From Clostridium sp. Cult1 (GTDB lineage: Bacteria > Bacillota > Clostridia > Tissierellales > Tepidimicrobiaceae): 64,000 nucleotides of DNA. This document shows, piece by piece, positions 1-8,383 of this stretch. The stretch is from NCBI RefSeq assembly GCF_021655095.1, contig NZ_PPXW01000001.1, forward strand, positions 2,260,761-2,324,760. The letters are read 5' to 3'. Every line of letters starts with the position of its first letter. Position 1 is the stretch's first letter. A model generated the notes under the pieces. It saw only the letters and a list, made by a program, of their open reading frames with translations, did no database searches and was not told the origin of the DNA. The position numbers and the translations under genes are program-made.

Positions 1-398
1 CTTTCACTGATCCTAATGAAGCTAAAAAATTTGTTGATGAAACTGGGGTAGATTATTTAGCAATAGCAGTAGGAACTGCCCACGGTGTATATAAGGGAGA
101 ACCAAGATTAGATTTTGATAGAATAAAAACTATAAAAGATATATTGAATATTCCTTTAGTATTACATGGATCTAGTGGTGTTCCAAAGGAAGCAATTGAA
201 AAAGCAGTATCCCTTGGAATAAATAAGATCAACATAGATACGGATTTAAGAGTAGCATTCTCTAGTGCAATCAAAGATTTCTTAAAAGAAAATCCAGACA
301 ATATAGATCCAAGAAAAATATTAGGGCCAGCTAAAGAAGCTATGAAAGAAGTTATTAAAGAGAAAATGGAGCTATTTGGTTCTGTTGGTAGAGCTTAA
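1..398 (+). CDS. fba: Fructose-bisphosphate aldolase class II, C-terminal part (5' end outside window)
   Basis: Partial gene; the reading frame is open from base 3 and ends at TAA 396-398. The enzyme splits fructose 1,6-bisphosphate into dihydroxyacetone phosphate and glyceraldehyde 3-phosphate in glycolysis and runs in reverse in gluconeogenesis. The visible 131 residues contain the zinc-ligand segment LHGSSGVP and the phosphate-binding stretch NKINIDTDLR, both hallmarks of class II aldolases, and the usual C-terminal helix region ending GSVGRA. Transaldolase and two GlpX phosphatases follow on the same strand, so this is a sugar-phosphate gene cluster. The identification is secure; only the N-terminal half is missing because the window starts inside the gene. 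Confidence 0.93.
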   Translation, partial: FTDPNEAKKFVDETGVDYLAIAVGTAHGVYKGEPRLDFDRIKTIKDILNIPLVLHGSSGVPKEAIEKAVSLGINKINIDTDLRVAFSSAIKDFLKENPDNIDPRKILGPAKEAMKEVIKEKMELFGSVGRA

Positions 399-473
399 TC
401 AATGGACACAATAAACTATGTACAATTGTAAAGGTCACCTGTAGTGGCCTGAAATATGAAGGGGTGAAATGCT

Positions 474-1118
474 TTGAAACTATTCATCGATACGGCTAAT
501 ATAGATGAAATAAAAGAAGTTAATGAATGGGGAGTAATTTGTGGTGTTACTACTAATCCATCTTTAATAGCAAAAGAAGGTAGAGATTTTAAAGAAGTAA
601 TAAAAGAAATTACTAATATAGTAGATGGGCCTATTAGTGCAGAAGTTATTTCCTTAGAAAAAGAAGGAATGGTGAAAGAAGCTAGAGATTTAGCTAAAAT
701 ACATCCTAATATTGTTATTAAAATACCTATGACCAAAGAGGGATTGAAGGCTGTAAAGATTTTATCTAAGGAAGGAATAAAGACCAATGTAACCTTAGTA
801 TTCTCTCCTAATCAAGCCTTGTTAGCAGCAAAGGCAGGGGCAACTTATGTTAGCCCTTTTATAGGTAGATTAGATGATATTGGTAATGAAGGCATGAATA
901 TTATATATGATATAGTTCAAATATTTGATATTCATGATATAGATACGGAAATAATAGCTGCAAGTATTAGGCATCCAATTCATGTAACGGAAGCTGCAAA
1001 AGCAGGAGCCCATATAGCAACTGTACCTTATAAAGTATTTTTGCAGATGTTGAACCATCCTCTAACGAATATTGGAATTGAAAGGTTTTTGAAGGATTGG
1101 GAAGGTATAAGTAATTAA
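474..1118 (+). CDS. tal: Transaldolase, small (fructose-6-phosphate aldolase-like) type
   Basis: A 214-residue protein of the short TalC/FSA/YwjH family, which transfers dihydroxyacetone units in the non-oxidative pentose phosphate pathway or acts as a fructose-6-phosphate aldolase. The N-terminus [15 protein letters not shown], the motif GVTTNPSLI and the Schiff-base lysine region [11 protein letters not shown] are typical. I chose the TTG at 474, which follows the ribosome-binding site AGGGGTG at 460-466. It lies 75 bases after fba with no terminator between them, only a short hairpin near 430-448, so co-transcription is likely. The sequence alone does not separate transaldolase from fructose-6-phosphate aldolase activity; the genome context favours transaldolase. 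Confidence 0.92.
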   Translation: MKLFIDTANIDEIKEVNEWGVICGVTTNPSLIAKEGRDFKEVIKEITNIVDGPISAEVISLEKEGMVKEARDLAKIHPNIVIKIPMTKEGLKAVKILSKEGIKTNVTLVFSPNQALLAAKAGATYVSPFIGRLDDIGNEGMNIIYDIVQIFDIHDIDTEIIAASIRHPIHVTEAAKAGAHIATVPYKVFLQMLNHPLTNIGIERFLKDWEGISN

Positions 1119-1140
1119 CATTTGACAATTTAGAATTGTT

Positions 1141-1167
1141 AAGGCAGGCTTTGGCCTGCTTTTTTTG
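1141..1167 (+). terminator. Rho-independent terminator after transaldolase
   Basis: The stem GCAGGC / GCCTGC with a four-base loop is followed at once by an eight-T run. It closes the fba-tal transcript just before the first glpX gene. A TATAAT at 1191-1196 downstream is a plausible -10 for glpX, though the -35 is weak. Confidence 0.8.
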
Positions 1168-1233
1168 TTTTATTATTCATCATTTTAGTTTATAATATAG
1201 TATAGCACAATTAACTTTAAAGGAGAGATGATA

Positions 1234-2223
1234 ATGGATAGGGATTTAGCTTTGTCCTTAGTAAGGGTAACAGAAATTGCTGCATTAGCTTCAGGTAGAT
1301 ATATGGGTAGAGGTGACAAAATAGGAGCAGATCAGGCTGCAGTAGATGGAATGAGGGCAGCTTTTAACCTTGTAAATACTAAAGGACAAGTTGTAATAGG
1401 AGAAGGAGAATTAGACGAAGCCCCTATGTTATATATTGGAGAAGTAATAGGAGCAGGTATGGATGTAAAGGCAGATATAGCAGTAGACCCATTAGATGGG
1501 ACTACTCTTGTAGCCAAGGGTTTACCTAATGCTATTTCTGTAATAGCTATGGCTCCTAAAGGTTGTTTGTTAAACGCACCAGATACTTATATGAAGAAGA
1601 TAGCAGTAGGACCTAGAGCAGCAGGTAAAATCCATATAGATTCTTCTATTGAAGAAAATGTATATGCAGTAGCTGAGGCTTTAAATAAGGATATTTCTGA
1701 TCTAACTGTAATAATTCAAGATAGGGAAAGGCATAAGAATATTATAGATGAGGTTCGTAAAATAGGTGCTAGAATAAAATTGTTTGGAGAAGGAGATGTG
1801 GCTGCAGCCATAGCTACTGCTTTTGAAGATACAGGTGTAGATATAATGATAAGTATTGGAGGTGCACCAGAAGGGGTTATTGCTGCATCTGCATTGAAAT
1901 GTATGGGAGGGGATTTTCAAGGAAGGCTTTATCCAATGAGCGATAAAGAGATGGAAAGATGTAAGAAATTTGGTTTTACTGAAGAGAATTTGGGAAAGGT
2001 TCTTACGATAGATGATTTAGCTAAAGGTAATGATATCTTCTTTGCAGCTACCGGCATTTCTGATGGGGATCTTCTAAAAGGGGTAGTCTATTATGGAGAT
2101 AATTTGGCTAAAACCCATTCTGTTGTCATGAGATCTAAGACGGGAACCATTAGGTTTGTAGAAGCTCGACATAGATTAGACAAGAATGATATATTAAAGG
2201 AACTGTTGAAAAAACACAGTTAA
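1234..2223 (+). CDS. glpX: Class II fructose-1,6-bisphosphatase GlpX (copy 1)
   Basis: A 329-residue GlpX-type phosphatase that hydrolyses fructose 1,6-bisphosphate to fructose 6-phosphate in gluconeogenesis. The metal and substrate motifs are intact: GEGELDEAPMLYIGE and VDPLDGTTLVAKG. An upstream in-frame ATG at 1228 sits directly against the ribosome-binding site AGGAGA (1221-1226), so the ATG at 1234, seven bases away, is the better start; it also makes the N-terminus MDRDLALSLVRVTE line up with the next gene. A close paralogue follows immediately. Both copies keep the catalytic residues, so division of labour (regulation, or sedoheptulose bisphosphate versus fructose bisphosphate) is more likely than decay of one. 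Confidence 0.95.
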   Translation: MDRDLALSLVRVTEIAALASGRYMGRGDKIGADQAAVDGMRAAFNLVNTKGQVVIGEGELDEAPMLYIGEVIGAGMDVKADIAVDPLDGTTLVAKGLPNAISVIAMAPKGCLLNAPDTYMKKIAVGPRAAGKIHIDSSIEENVYAVAEALNKDISDLTVIIQDRERHKNIIDEVRKIGARIKLFGEGDVAAAIATAFEDTGVDIMISIGGAPEGVIAASALKCMGGDFQGRLYPMSDKEMERCKKFGFTEENLGKVLTIDDLAKGNDIFFAATGISDGDLLKGVVYYGDNLAKTHSVVMRSKTGTIRFVEARHRLDKNDILKELLKKHS

Positions 2224-2241
2224 ATAAATAGCACATACTAT

Positions 2242-2271
2242 TTGACATAAAAAATATTAGTAGAATATACT
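2242..2271 (+). promoter_or_regulatory. Sigma-A type promoter for the second glpX
   Basis: TTGACA at 2242-2247 and TATACT at 2266-2271 are separated by 18 bases, in the gap between the two glpX genes. The second copy can therefore be transcribed independently of the first. Confidence 0.6.
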
Positions 2272-2306
2272 ATATAGAGGCTAAAAAATCATAGGGGGAT
2301 TTTGCT

Positions 2307-3278
2307 ATGGATAGAAATTTAACTTTGAATTTAGTAAGAGTAACAGAAGCTGCTGCATTACAATCTGCTAGTTATCTAGGTAGAGGTGATAAAAACAAGG
2401 CAGATGAGGCAGCTGTCAATGGTATGAGGAGGATGTTCGATACCTTAGCTATTGATGGAGTAGTAGTTATTGGCGAAGGTGAAATGGACGAAGCTCCTAT
2501 GCTATATATAGGGGAACAGATAGGTAAGGCAACTAAGAATTCAATTAAAGTAGATATAGCAGTAGATCCATTAGATGGAACTACTGCTGTTGCTAAAGGG
2601 TTATCTAATGCTATATCAGTAGTAGCAGTAGCTCCTAGAGGATGTTTACTACATGCACCAGATATGTATATGAATAAGATAGCAGTAGGACCAAAAGGGG
2701 CTGGAAAGATCAATTTAGATGAAACTGTAGAAACAAATTTGAGAAACCTTTCTAAAGCGTTGAATAAGGATATTTCCGATATAACTGTAACTATGTTAGA
2801 TAGACCAAGGCATAAAGAATTAATCCAAAGAGTTAGAGAAGCGGGAGCAAGAATTAAGCTTTTCCAAGATGGAGATGTAGCTGCTGCTATAGCCACTTGT
2901 TTTGAAGATTCAGGGGTAGATATTTTAATGGGCATTGGAGGGGCTCCTGAAGGGGTCCTTGCAGCTGCAGCATTAAAATGCTTAGGTGGGGAAATTCAAG
3001 GACGGCTTCATCCTATGAAGGATGAAGAAGTAGAAAGATGTAGAGAGATGGGTCTACATAATATGGATACTATTCTTACTATGGATCATCTTGTAAAGGG
3101 AAATGAAATAATATTTTCAGCTACAGGTATTTCTAATGGTGAACTACTAAAAGGTGTTGTTTACTACGAAAACAATACTGCTAAAACCTATTCAGTAGTA
3201 ATGAGAGGAGAGACTGGTACTGTTAGGTTTATTGAAGCTATACATAGGTTGGATAAAAAGCCTGAATATGCAAAATAA
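2307..3278 (+). CDS. glpX: Class II fructose-1,6-bisphosphatase GlpX (copy 2)
   Basis: A 323-residue paralogue of the preceding protein, alignable end to end from MDRNLTLNLVRVTE onward. It keeps GEGEMDEAPMLYIGE and the metal-binding VDPLDGTTAVAKG, so it should be an active fructose-1,6-bisphosphatase. The start is ATG 2307 behind an AGGGGG ribosome-binding site. The two copies clearly come from a tandem duplication, but they have diverged throughout, so the duplication is not recent. It has its own promoter in the intergenic gap. The promoter of rho begins immediately after its stop codon. Confidence 0.94.
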   Translation: MDRNLTLNLVRVTEAAALQSASYLGRGDKNKADEAAVNGMRRMFDTLAIDGVVVIGEGEMDEAPMLYIGEQIGKATKNSIKVDIAVDPLDGTTAVAKGLSNAISVVAVAPRGCLLHAPDMYMNKIAVGPKGAGKINLDETVETNLRNLSKALNKDISDITVTMLDRPRHKELIQRVREAGARIKLFQDGDVAAAIATCFEDSGVDILMGIGGAPEGVLAAAALKCLGGEIQGRLHPMKDEEVERCREMGLHNMDTILTMDHLVKGNEIIFSATGISNGELLKGVVYYENNTAKTYSVVMRGETGTVRFIEAIHRLDKKPEYAK

Positions 3279-3284
3279 TTTGAT

Positions 3285-3313
3285 TTGACTTATAAAAACT
3301 ATAATGATATTAT
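3285..3313 (+). promoter_or_regulatory. Promoter of the rho leader
   Basis: TTGACT at 3285-3290 and TATTAT at 3308-3313 with 17 bases between them. Transcription from here gives a leader of about 145 bases before rho. Confidence 0.6.
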
Positions 3314-3395
3314 AATCCTAGAAATACTTATCTGTCTGACATTTCTTGAGGTCATTCCATAATTTGATTAATAGAAATTAGTTTTTGAACAATAT

Positions 3396-3440
3396 AAAGC
3401 CGCTCTAGGAATCATAAGTTCGGACTCCCAGCGGTAGCTT
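3396..3440 (+). promoter_or_regulatory. Structured 5' leader (possible attenuator) of rho
   Basis: The stem AAAGC-CGCT (3396-3404) pairs with AGCG-GTA-GCTTT (3430-3440, with a short bulge) around a 25-base loop, followed by a T-rich stretch (TTCTTAAATTTT). It lies between the rho promoter and the rho ribosome-binding site. Rho genes are autoregulated in several bacteria by premature termination, so an attenuator is plausible. I do not recognise the element as a named RNA family. Confidence 0.4.
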
Positions 3441-3467
3441 TTCTTAAATTTTATGGAGGTGTAATTT

Positions 3468-4823
3468 TTGGATTCTAGTATATTACATGAGAAAAAGTTG
3501 GAGGATCTCCGGGTTATAGCAAAAACCCTAGGGATTAAAAGTGTTACTAAATATAGGAAGAATGAATTAATAGACATTATTTTGGATAACACAGGAAAGG
3601 AAGAAAAGGACATACCTGAAAAAAAGGCAGTTGAAGAAATAGATATTAAAGACATAGATATGGAAGAATTACCTGAGAAGGTAACTGAAGAATTAGAACA
3701 GATGGATAATATTGATGGTGCTGAGGGAATATTGGAAATCCATCAAGATGGATATGGATTTTTAAGATCAGACAATTACTTATCCGGCGATAATGATATA
3801 TATGTATCCCCTTCCCAGATTAGAAGGTTTAGGCTTAGAACAGGAGACAAAGTATTTGGTATTACGAGACCTGCGAAATCGGGAGAAAAGTATAAAGCTC
3901 TTCTCTATGTAAAAAGTGTAAATGGTTTAGACCCGGAAACCTGTCTAACTAGACCAGATTTTGATAGTTTAACCCCAATATACCCAAGAAAGAGAATTGA
4001 AATGGAAACAACTCCAAACAATCTTTCGACTAGGATTATCGATTTAATAGCTCCCATTGGGAAAGGACAGAGAGGGATGATCGTCTCGCCACCAAAGGCT
4101 GGTAAAACAACTCTTCTTAAATCCGTTGCCAATGCCATTTCTAAGAATCACCCTGAAATAGAGATTATTGTACTTTTAATAGATGAAAGGCCTGAGGAAG
4201 TTACAGATATGAGAAGATCTGTAGATGGAGATGTTGTTTATTCAACTTTTGATGAGCTACCCAATCACCATACTAAGGTGGCGGAAATAGTTCTTGAAAG
4301 AGCCAAAAGGCTAGTAGAACATGGAAAGGATGTTGTAATCCTATTAGATAGCATAACTAGGCTTGCAAGGGCTTATAACCTTACTATTCCAGCAACAGGA
4401 AGGACCTTGTCTGGTGGGTTAGATCCTGGAGCATTACATAAACCTAAGAGATTTTTTGGAGCAGCTAGGAATTTAGAAGAAGGAGGCAGCTTAACCATAT
4501 TAGCTACTGCATTAGTTGAAACAGGTAGTAGGATGGATGATGTTATATTCGAAGAATTTAAGGGTACAGGTAATATGGAGATACATTTAGATAGAAAGCT
4601 TTCTGAAAAGAGAATATTTCCAGCCTTAGATATTAATAAATCTGGGACTAGAAGAGAGGATTTATTATTAAGCCAAAGAGAATTAGAAACTATTTGGAGT
4701 ATTAGAAAGGCCTTAGGCAATGCACCTACCCAAGATGTAACAGAGACATTAATAGAAAATTTAATGAATACTAAGTCTAATGAGGAATTTATAGAAGAGA
4801 TGAGAAATAAAATCTGGTTTTAG
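3468..4823 (+). CDS. rho: Transcription termination factor Rho
   Basis: A 451-residue hexameric RNA-dependent ATPase that terminates transcription. The order is a Rho_N helical domain (about 1-50, with [22 protein letters not shown]), a short acidic linker (about 50-80), the cold-shock-like RNA-binding domain starting at [15 protein letters not shown], and the RecA-type ATPase with Walker A PPKAGKTT near residues 205-213 and the [15 protein letters not shown] segment. The start is TTG 3468 behind TGGAGGTG. It has its own promoter and a structured leader, and is followed by the rpmE promoter. Rho next to rpmE is the usual arrangement in Firmicutes. Identification is certain. Confidence 0.98.
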   Translation: MDSSILHEKKLEDLRVIAKTLGIKSVTKYRKNELIDIILDNTGKEEKDIPEKKAVEEIDIKDIDMEELPEKVTEELEQMDNIDGAEGILEIHQDGYGFLRSDNYLSGDNDIYVSPSQIRRFRLRTGDKVFGITRPAKSGEKYKALLYVKSVNGLDPETCLTRPDFDSLTPIYPRKRIEMETTPNNLSTRIIDLIAPIGKGQRGMIVSPPKAGKTTLLKSVANAISKNHPEIEIIVLLIDERPEEVTDMRRSVDGDVVYSTFDELPNHHTKVAEIVLERAKRLVEHGKDVVILLDSITRLARAYNLTIPATGRTLSGGLDPGALHKPKRFFGAARNLEEGGSLTILATALVETGSRMDDVIFEEFKGTGNMEIHLDRKLSEKRIFPALDINKSGTRREDLLLSQRELETIWSIRKALGNAPTQDVTETLIENLMNTKSNEEFIEEMRNKIWF

Positions 4824-4852
4824 TTGAAATATTTTTAGGATTATGCTATAAT
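4824..4852 (+). promoter_or_regulatory. Promoter of rpmE
   Basis: TTGAAA at 4824-4829 and TATAAT at 4847-4852 with a 17-base spacer, starting immediately after the rho stop codon. Confidence 0.7.
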
Positions 4853-4915
4853 TAATAGGTCAAATTATGTGAATTAATGTATTTTATATACTGGCAATAA
4901 AGAGAGGTGAAAGTA

Positions 4916-5116
4916 ATGAAAAAAGGAATACATCCAGAATATTATGAAGCTACAGTAAAATGTGCATGTGGAAATACATTCAAAACCGGTTCAACAAAAG
5001 AAGACTTAAGGGTAGAAATTTGTTCAGAATGTCATCCATTCTTTACAGGACGTCAAAAGTTCACAGAACGTGGTGGCCGTGTAGAAAAATTCAAGAAAAA
5101 ATATGGTATGGATTAA
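4916..5116 (+). CDS. rpmE: Ribosomal protein L31 (zinc-binding type)
   Basis: A 66-residue protein of the 50S subunit. Cys16, Cys18, Cys36 and Cys39 form the zinc-binding set of the C+ form of L31, which is the form displaced by a zinc-free paralogue under zinc starvation in other Firmicutes. I chose ATG 4916, which follows AGAGAGGTG (4901-4909); an in-frame GTG at 4907 lies within that site and is not a start. The gene has its own near-consensus promoter and is followed by a hairpin terminator. Length and sequence match the family fully. Confidence 0.97.
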   Translation: MKKGIHPEYYEATVKCACGNTFKTGSTKEDLRVEICSECHPFFTGRQKFTERGGRVEKFKKKYGMD

Positions 5117-5131
5117 TCTCTATTTAAAACC

Positions 5132-5173
5132 AAATAGGTTAGTTGCCTATACAGCATCTAACCTTTATTTTTA
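5132..5173 (+). terminator. Probable terminator after rpmE
   Basis: AGGTTAG (5136-5142) pairs with CTAACCT (5158-5164), followed by TTATTTTTATTT. The stem is short but the T-rich tail is good. Confidence 0.5.
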
Positions 5174-5186
5174 TTTAAAAGAATTT

Positions 5187-5310
5187 AGGCAATTGACAAT
5201 TAATTAGAGTTGTCATTCTGAGGCGAAGGCATAGGCACACTTATTGAACTAAGCTAGGGAAGCCAAAGAATTTTAGACTCAGAAGCTAGACCCTAAATAG
5301 TTGTGAATTG
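5187..5310. repeat. Degenerate intergenic repeat, copy A
   Basis: The spacer begins with AATTGACAATTAATT and ends with GTGAATTGTGGGCTGTGAATTG. Its tail at 5276-5310 (from GACTCAGAAGCTAGACCCTA) matches 29 of 35 bases of a segment at 29681-29715 in another intergenic region. No coding capacity is apparent. It looks like a decayed member of a dispersed non-coding repeat family. Confidence 0.4.
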
Positions 5311-5345
5311 TGGGCTGTGAATTGAAGAAAAAGGGTGTTGAGAAA

Positions 5346-6302
5346 ATGAAGATAAAAGATGTTAATAGAGTTCCAAAGCATATGACCAGTATAGGCGGCC
5401 AAGCTTTGATTGAAGGCATATTAATGCGGGGGCCAAAGGATTTGGCGATTGCGGTAAGAAAGCCAAATAATGAAATAATATTGAAGAAAGAGAAATTAAA
5501 TACTCTAGGTATGAGATATAAATTTTTCAGACTTCCTTTGATAAGAGGCCTGGTAGGATTAGTAGAATCTATGGCCTTTGGAATTAGGGCTTTAATGTAT
5601 TCAGCTGATTTTTATGAAGATGGTATAGAGAAAGATGGAAATAAAGAAACCTTTTTAGATAGGATTTTTAAGGAAAAAAGTGAAGAAGCTGAAATAGTAT
5701 TTACTCTAATGATATCTCTAGTATTTACCATTTTACTTTTCATATTATTACCTAGTCTTATAACTAACTTTTTCAAAAAAGGGATAGAAAATCCTATCCT
5801 ATTAAACTTAATAGAAGGTTTGGTTCGTATTATGCTATTTCTCACATATGTAACAGTAGTCTCTAAAATGGAAGATATAGGTAGGGTATTTGAATATCAC
5901 GGTGCAGAGCATAAGACTATCCATTGTTATGAAAATGGAGATCCATTAACTGTGGAAAATGTAAAGAAATATCCTATACTACATCCAAGATGTGGAACGA
6001 GTTTTTTATTCATGGTTATGATTGTAAGTATTTTGGTTTTATCTTTCTTCGGTTGGCCTAATCCGTTACAAAGAGTTTTAATAAGGTTATTGATGCTTCC
6101 CATAATAGCAGGAATTTCTTATGAAATAAATCGGGTTATTGGTAAGAGTAATTCAGCTATTGCCTATTATCTATCCTATCCAGGACTGTTAATACAGAGA
6201 ATGGCTACAGTTAAGGAGCCAGATGAAGCTCAAATAGAAGTGGCTATAGAGGCATTAAAGGCAGTCCTTACAGATAAAAAGGAAGAAGACCTATGGAAAT
6301 AA
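5346..6302 (+). CDS. DUF1385 membrane protein, YqhQ family
   Basis: A 318-residue protein with the family signature GGQALIEGILMRGP near its N-terminus and the conserved histidine/cysteine segments EYHGAEHKTIHCYE and LHPRCGTSF, which suggest a metal-binding site. Hydrophobic stretches at about residues 115-140, 155-180, 215-240 and 245-260 point to a polytopic membrane protein. Function is not established; YqhQ-type proteins are annotated as predicted metal-dependent enzymes. ATG 5346 follows the ribosome-binding site AGGGTG at 5332-5337; upstream GTG codons lack a ribosome-binding site. The last ten bases overlap prmC, so the two are translationally coupled. Confidence 0.88.
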   Translation: MKIKDVNRVPKHMTSIGGQALIEGILMRGPKDLAIAVRKPNNEIILKKEKLNTLGMRYKFFRLPLIRGLVGLVESMAFGIRALMYSADFYEDGIEKDGNKETFLDRIFKEKSEEAEIVFTLMISLVFTILLFILLPSLITNFFKKGIENPILLNLIEGLVRIMLFLTYVTVVSKMEDIGRVFEYHGAEHKTIHCYENGDPLTVENVKKYPILHPRCGTSFLFMVMIVSILVLSFFGWPNPLQRVLIRLLMLPIIAGISYEINRVIGKSNSAIAYYLSYPGLLIQRMATVKEPDEAQIEVAIEALKAVLTDKKEEDLWK

Positions 6303-7165
6303 ATCAATTATTACAAAGAGGAGTAGATCTGATAAAGGATAGGCCCTATACAAATCCCATATTAGAATCTACTCTTTTATTAAGTGAATTATTAAATGTG
6401 GATAAAATCTACATTTATACCCATGGGAGAGATAAAGTATCAGAGCCTATTGTAGACAAATTCTTAGAATTGATGGGAAAAAGGGCTCAAGGCTATCCTA
6501 TCCAATATATTCTTAATAAGAAGGAATTTATGGGTTTGGATTTTTATATAGAGGAAGGGGTTTTAATTCCTCGACCGGATACAGAAATCCTTGTAGAATA
6601 TGTCTTAGAATATATAGATAATAAATATAGGGATGAATCTATAAATATTTTGGATTTAGGCATAGGCAGTGGTGCTATAGCTTTGAGCATTGCTTATCAC
6701 AGAAGAAATGCCAATATATATGGAGTAGATTTTCAGGATATTCCATTAAAGGTAGCTAAAATAAATATGGAAAGATTCAAACTTGAAAATGTAAACTTAT
6801 ATAAAGGAGATTTGTTTCAAGCTTTAGAAGGCCTAAATCTAAAGTTTCATATAATAGCTTCCAATCCTCCTTATATACCTAAGGAAGATATAGATACCCT
6901 TCAAGAAGAGGTTAAGGATTATGAACCAAGGGAAGCATTAGATGGAGGAGAGGATGGCCTAAAATTTTATAGGAAGATAATCCCTAAAAGCAAAGAATAC
7001 TTAACGGAAAAGGGATTGTTGATTTTTGAAATTGGTTATGACCAAAGTAAATTGGTTATGAATATGATGATAGATGAAGGATTTACAAATATAAAAGTGC
7101 TTAAAGATTTACAAGGATTAGATAGAGTAGTATTAGGAATACTGGATAAAGAGGGGTTAGAATAG
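6293..7165 (+). CDS. prmC: Release factor glutamine methyltransferase PrmC
   Basis: A 290-residue SAM-dependent N5-glutamine methyltransferase that modifies the GGQ glutamine of peptide release factors. The SAM-binding motif LDLGIGSGAIALS and the catalytic NPPY (residues 191-194) are present. The N-terminal helical domain, which recognises the release factor, occupies about residues 1-90. It overlaps the preceding DUF1385 gene by ten bases. Its substrate, release factor 1 (prfA), is encoded two genes downstream, a linkage common in Firmicutes, although here a pair of transporter genes lies between them. Confidence 0.95.
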   Translation: MEINQLLQRGVDLIKDRPYTNPILESTLLLSELLNVDKIYIYTHGRDKVSEPIVDKFLELMGKRAQGYPIQYILNKKEFMGLDFYIEEGVLIPRPDTEILVEYVLEYIDNKYRDESINILDLGIGSGAIALSIAYHRRNANIYGVDFQDIPLKVAKINMERFKLENVNLYKGDLFQALEGLNLKFHIIASNPPYIPKEDIDTLQEEVKDYEPREALDGGEDGLKFYRKIIPKSKEYLTEKGLLIFEIGYDQSKLVMNMMIDEGFTNIKVLKDLQGLDRVVLGILDKEGLE

Positions 7166-7687
7166 ATGAATCTCTTAATAAAATTATTTTTCTCATTCTT
7201 TAAAATAGGTGCTTTCAGTTTTGGAGGAGGATATGCTATGCTTCCTCTAATAAAGGAAGAAGTAATTGAAGTCCATAATTGGCTAACTAATGCAGAGTTT
7301 ATAGATATTTTAGCAGTGTCTGAAATGACTCCTGGACCTATTGCTATAAATACTGCTACTTTTCTAGGATATAGAGTATGTGGTATATTAGGTTCTATTG
7401 TAGCTACCATAGCAGTAGTATTACCTTCTTTCATAATTATGAGTATTATATTCCATTTTGTAAACAAATTTAAAGATTCACCCTATACGGATTGGTTTTT
7501 TGTAGGTATTAGACCAATAGTCCTAGGGTTAATTGCTTCTGCATCTATTTCAGTAGCTATGGATGCTTTTATTGATATTAAATCTGTGCTCATAAGTATA
7601 GGGGTATTTTATATGGTTTCCTTTAAAAAACTTAATCCAATATATGCTATTATATTGGCAGGAATAACTGGGGCAATACTATATTAA
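7166..7687 (+). CDS. chrA: Chromate transporter family protein, short chain A
   Basis: A 173-residue membrane protein, one half of a split (short-chain) CHR transporter. The family motifs FFKIGAFSFGGGYAMLPLI at the N-terminus and MTPGPIAINTATFLGY are clear, followed by several hydrophobic helices. The ATG starts on the base after the prmC stop codon, so it is co-translated with prmC. The next gene encodes the other half. Short-chain CHR proteins work in pairs; members export chromate in exchange, but many homologues in anaerobes have no known substrate, so the chromate role is only family inference. Confidence 0.88.
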   Translation: MNLLIKLFFSFFKIGAFSFGGGYAMLPLIKEEVIEVHNWLTNAEFIDILAVSEMTPGPIAINTATFLGYRVCGILGSIVATIAVVLPSFIIMSIIFHFVNKFKDSPYTDWFFVGIRPIVLGLIASASISVAMDAFIDIKSVLISIGVFYMVSFKKLNPIYAIILAGITGAILY

Positions 7688-7701
7688 GGTAGGTGGAATA
7701 T

Positions 7702-8241
7702 ATGCTTTTTGATATGTTTAAAACATTTTTTAAAGTAGGTGCCTTTACTATTGGCGGAGGCTATGCAATGATACCTATAATCCAAAAAGAAATAGTGGAT
7801 AATAAAAGATGGGTAGAAGAAGATGAGTTTTTAGATACAATTGCTATATCCCAGGGTTCACCTGGACCTATTGCAGTTAATGTAAGTATATTTGTTGGAT
7901 ATAAGTTAAAAGGATTTAAAGGAGCCTTAGCTTGCGCTTTAGGAACTATATTGCCATCTTTTTTAATTATTCTTTTAATTGCTACTGTGTTTTTCCAATA
8001 TAGAAATAACCCTATTATTGAAAAGGTATTTTTAGGGATAAGGCCAGCAGTAGTGGCATTAATAGTATCTGCTGTATACCGATTGGCTAAACAATCCAAA
8101 TTTGGCTATAAAAAAATATCTATTTCGGTAATAACTGCTTTGATTATAATCGTTTTAAGTATTAGCCCTATATATTTAATATTAGCAGGCGGGATGGGTT
8201 CCATATTATTTTATAAAAATAAACAGACTAGAGAAAAATAA
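7702..8241 (+). CDS. chrA: Chromate transporter family protein, short chain B
   Basis: A 179-residue partner of the preceding protein with the parallel motifs FFKVGAFTIGGGYAMIPII and SQGSPGPIAVNVSIFVGY. The ATG at 7702 follows GGTAGGTGG; an in-frame GTG at 7693 lies within that site. The two halves share the same layout, as expected of a gene duplication whose products pair in opposite membrane orientations. It ends about 140 bases before prfA, which has its own promoter, so the prmC-chrA-chrA unit probably ends near here, although no clear terminator is visible. Confidence 0.87.
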   Translation: MLFDMFKTFFKVGAFTIGGGYAMIPIIQKEIVDNKRWVEEDEFLDTIAISQGSPGPIAVNVSIFVGYKLKGFKGALACALGTILPSFLIILLIATVFFQYRNNPIIEKVFLGIRPAVVALIVSAVYRLAKQSKFGYKKISISVITALIIIVLSISPIYLILAGGMGSILFYKNKQTREK

Positions 8242-8283
8242 TACTTTATTGTTTGCCATATATATGCTATTCTATCTAATGGA

Positions 8284-8314
8284 TTGGATTTTTTAATATC
8301 TATCATGGTATAAT
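8284..8314 (+). promoter_or_regulatory. Candidate promoter of prfA
   Basis: An extended -10 element TGGTATAAT (TATAAT at 8309-8314) is preceded by TTGGAT at 8284-8289. The spacer of 19 bases is long, which the extended -10 could compensate. Confidence 0.45.
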
Positions 8315-8383
8315 ATATATGAACTATTAATTGGATTATAAAAATTTTATCTATATTTGATGACATTGGAAAGGAGGTATAAT

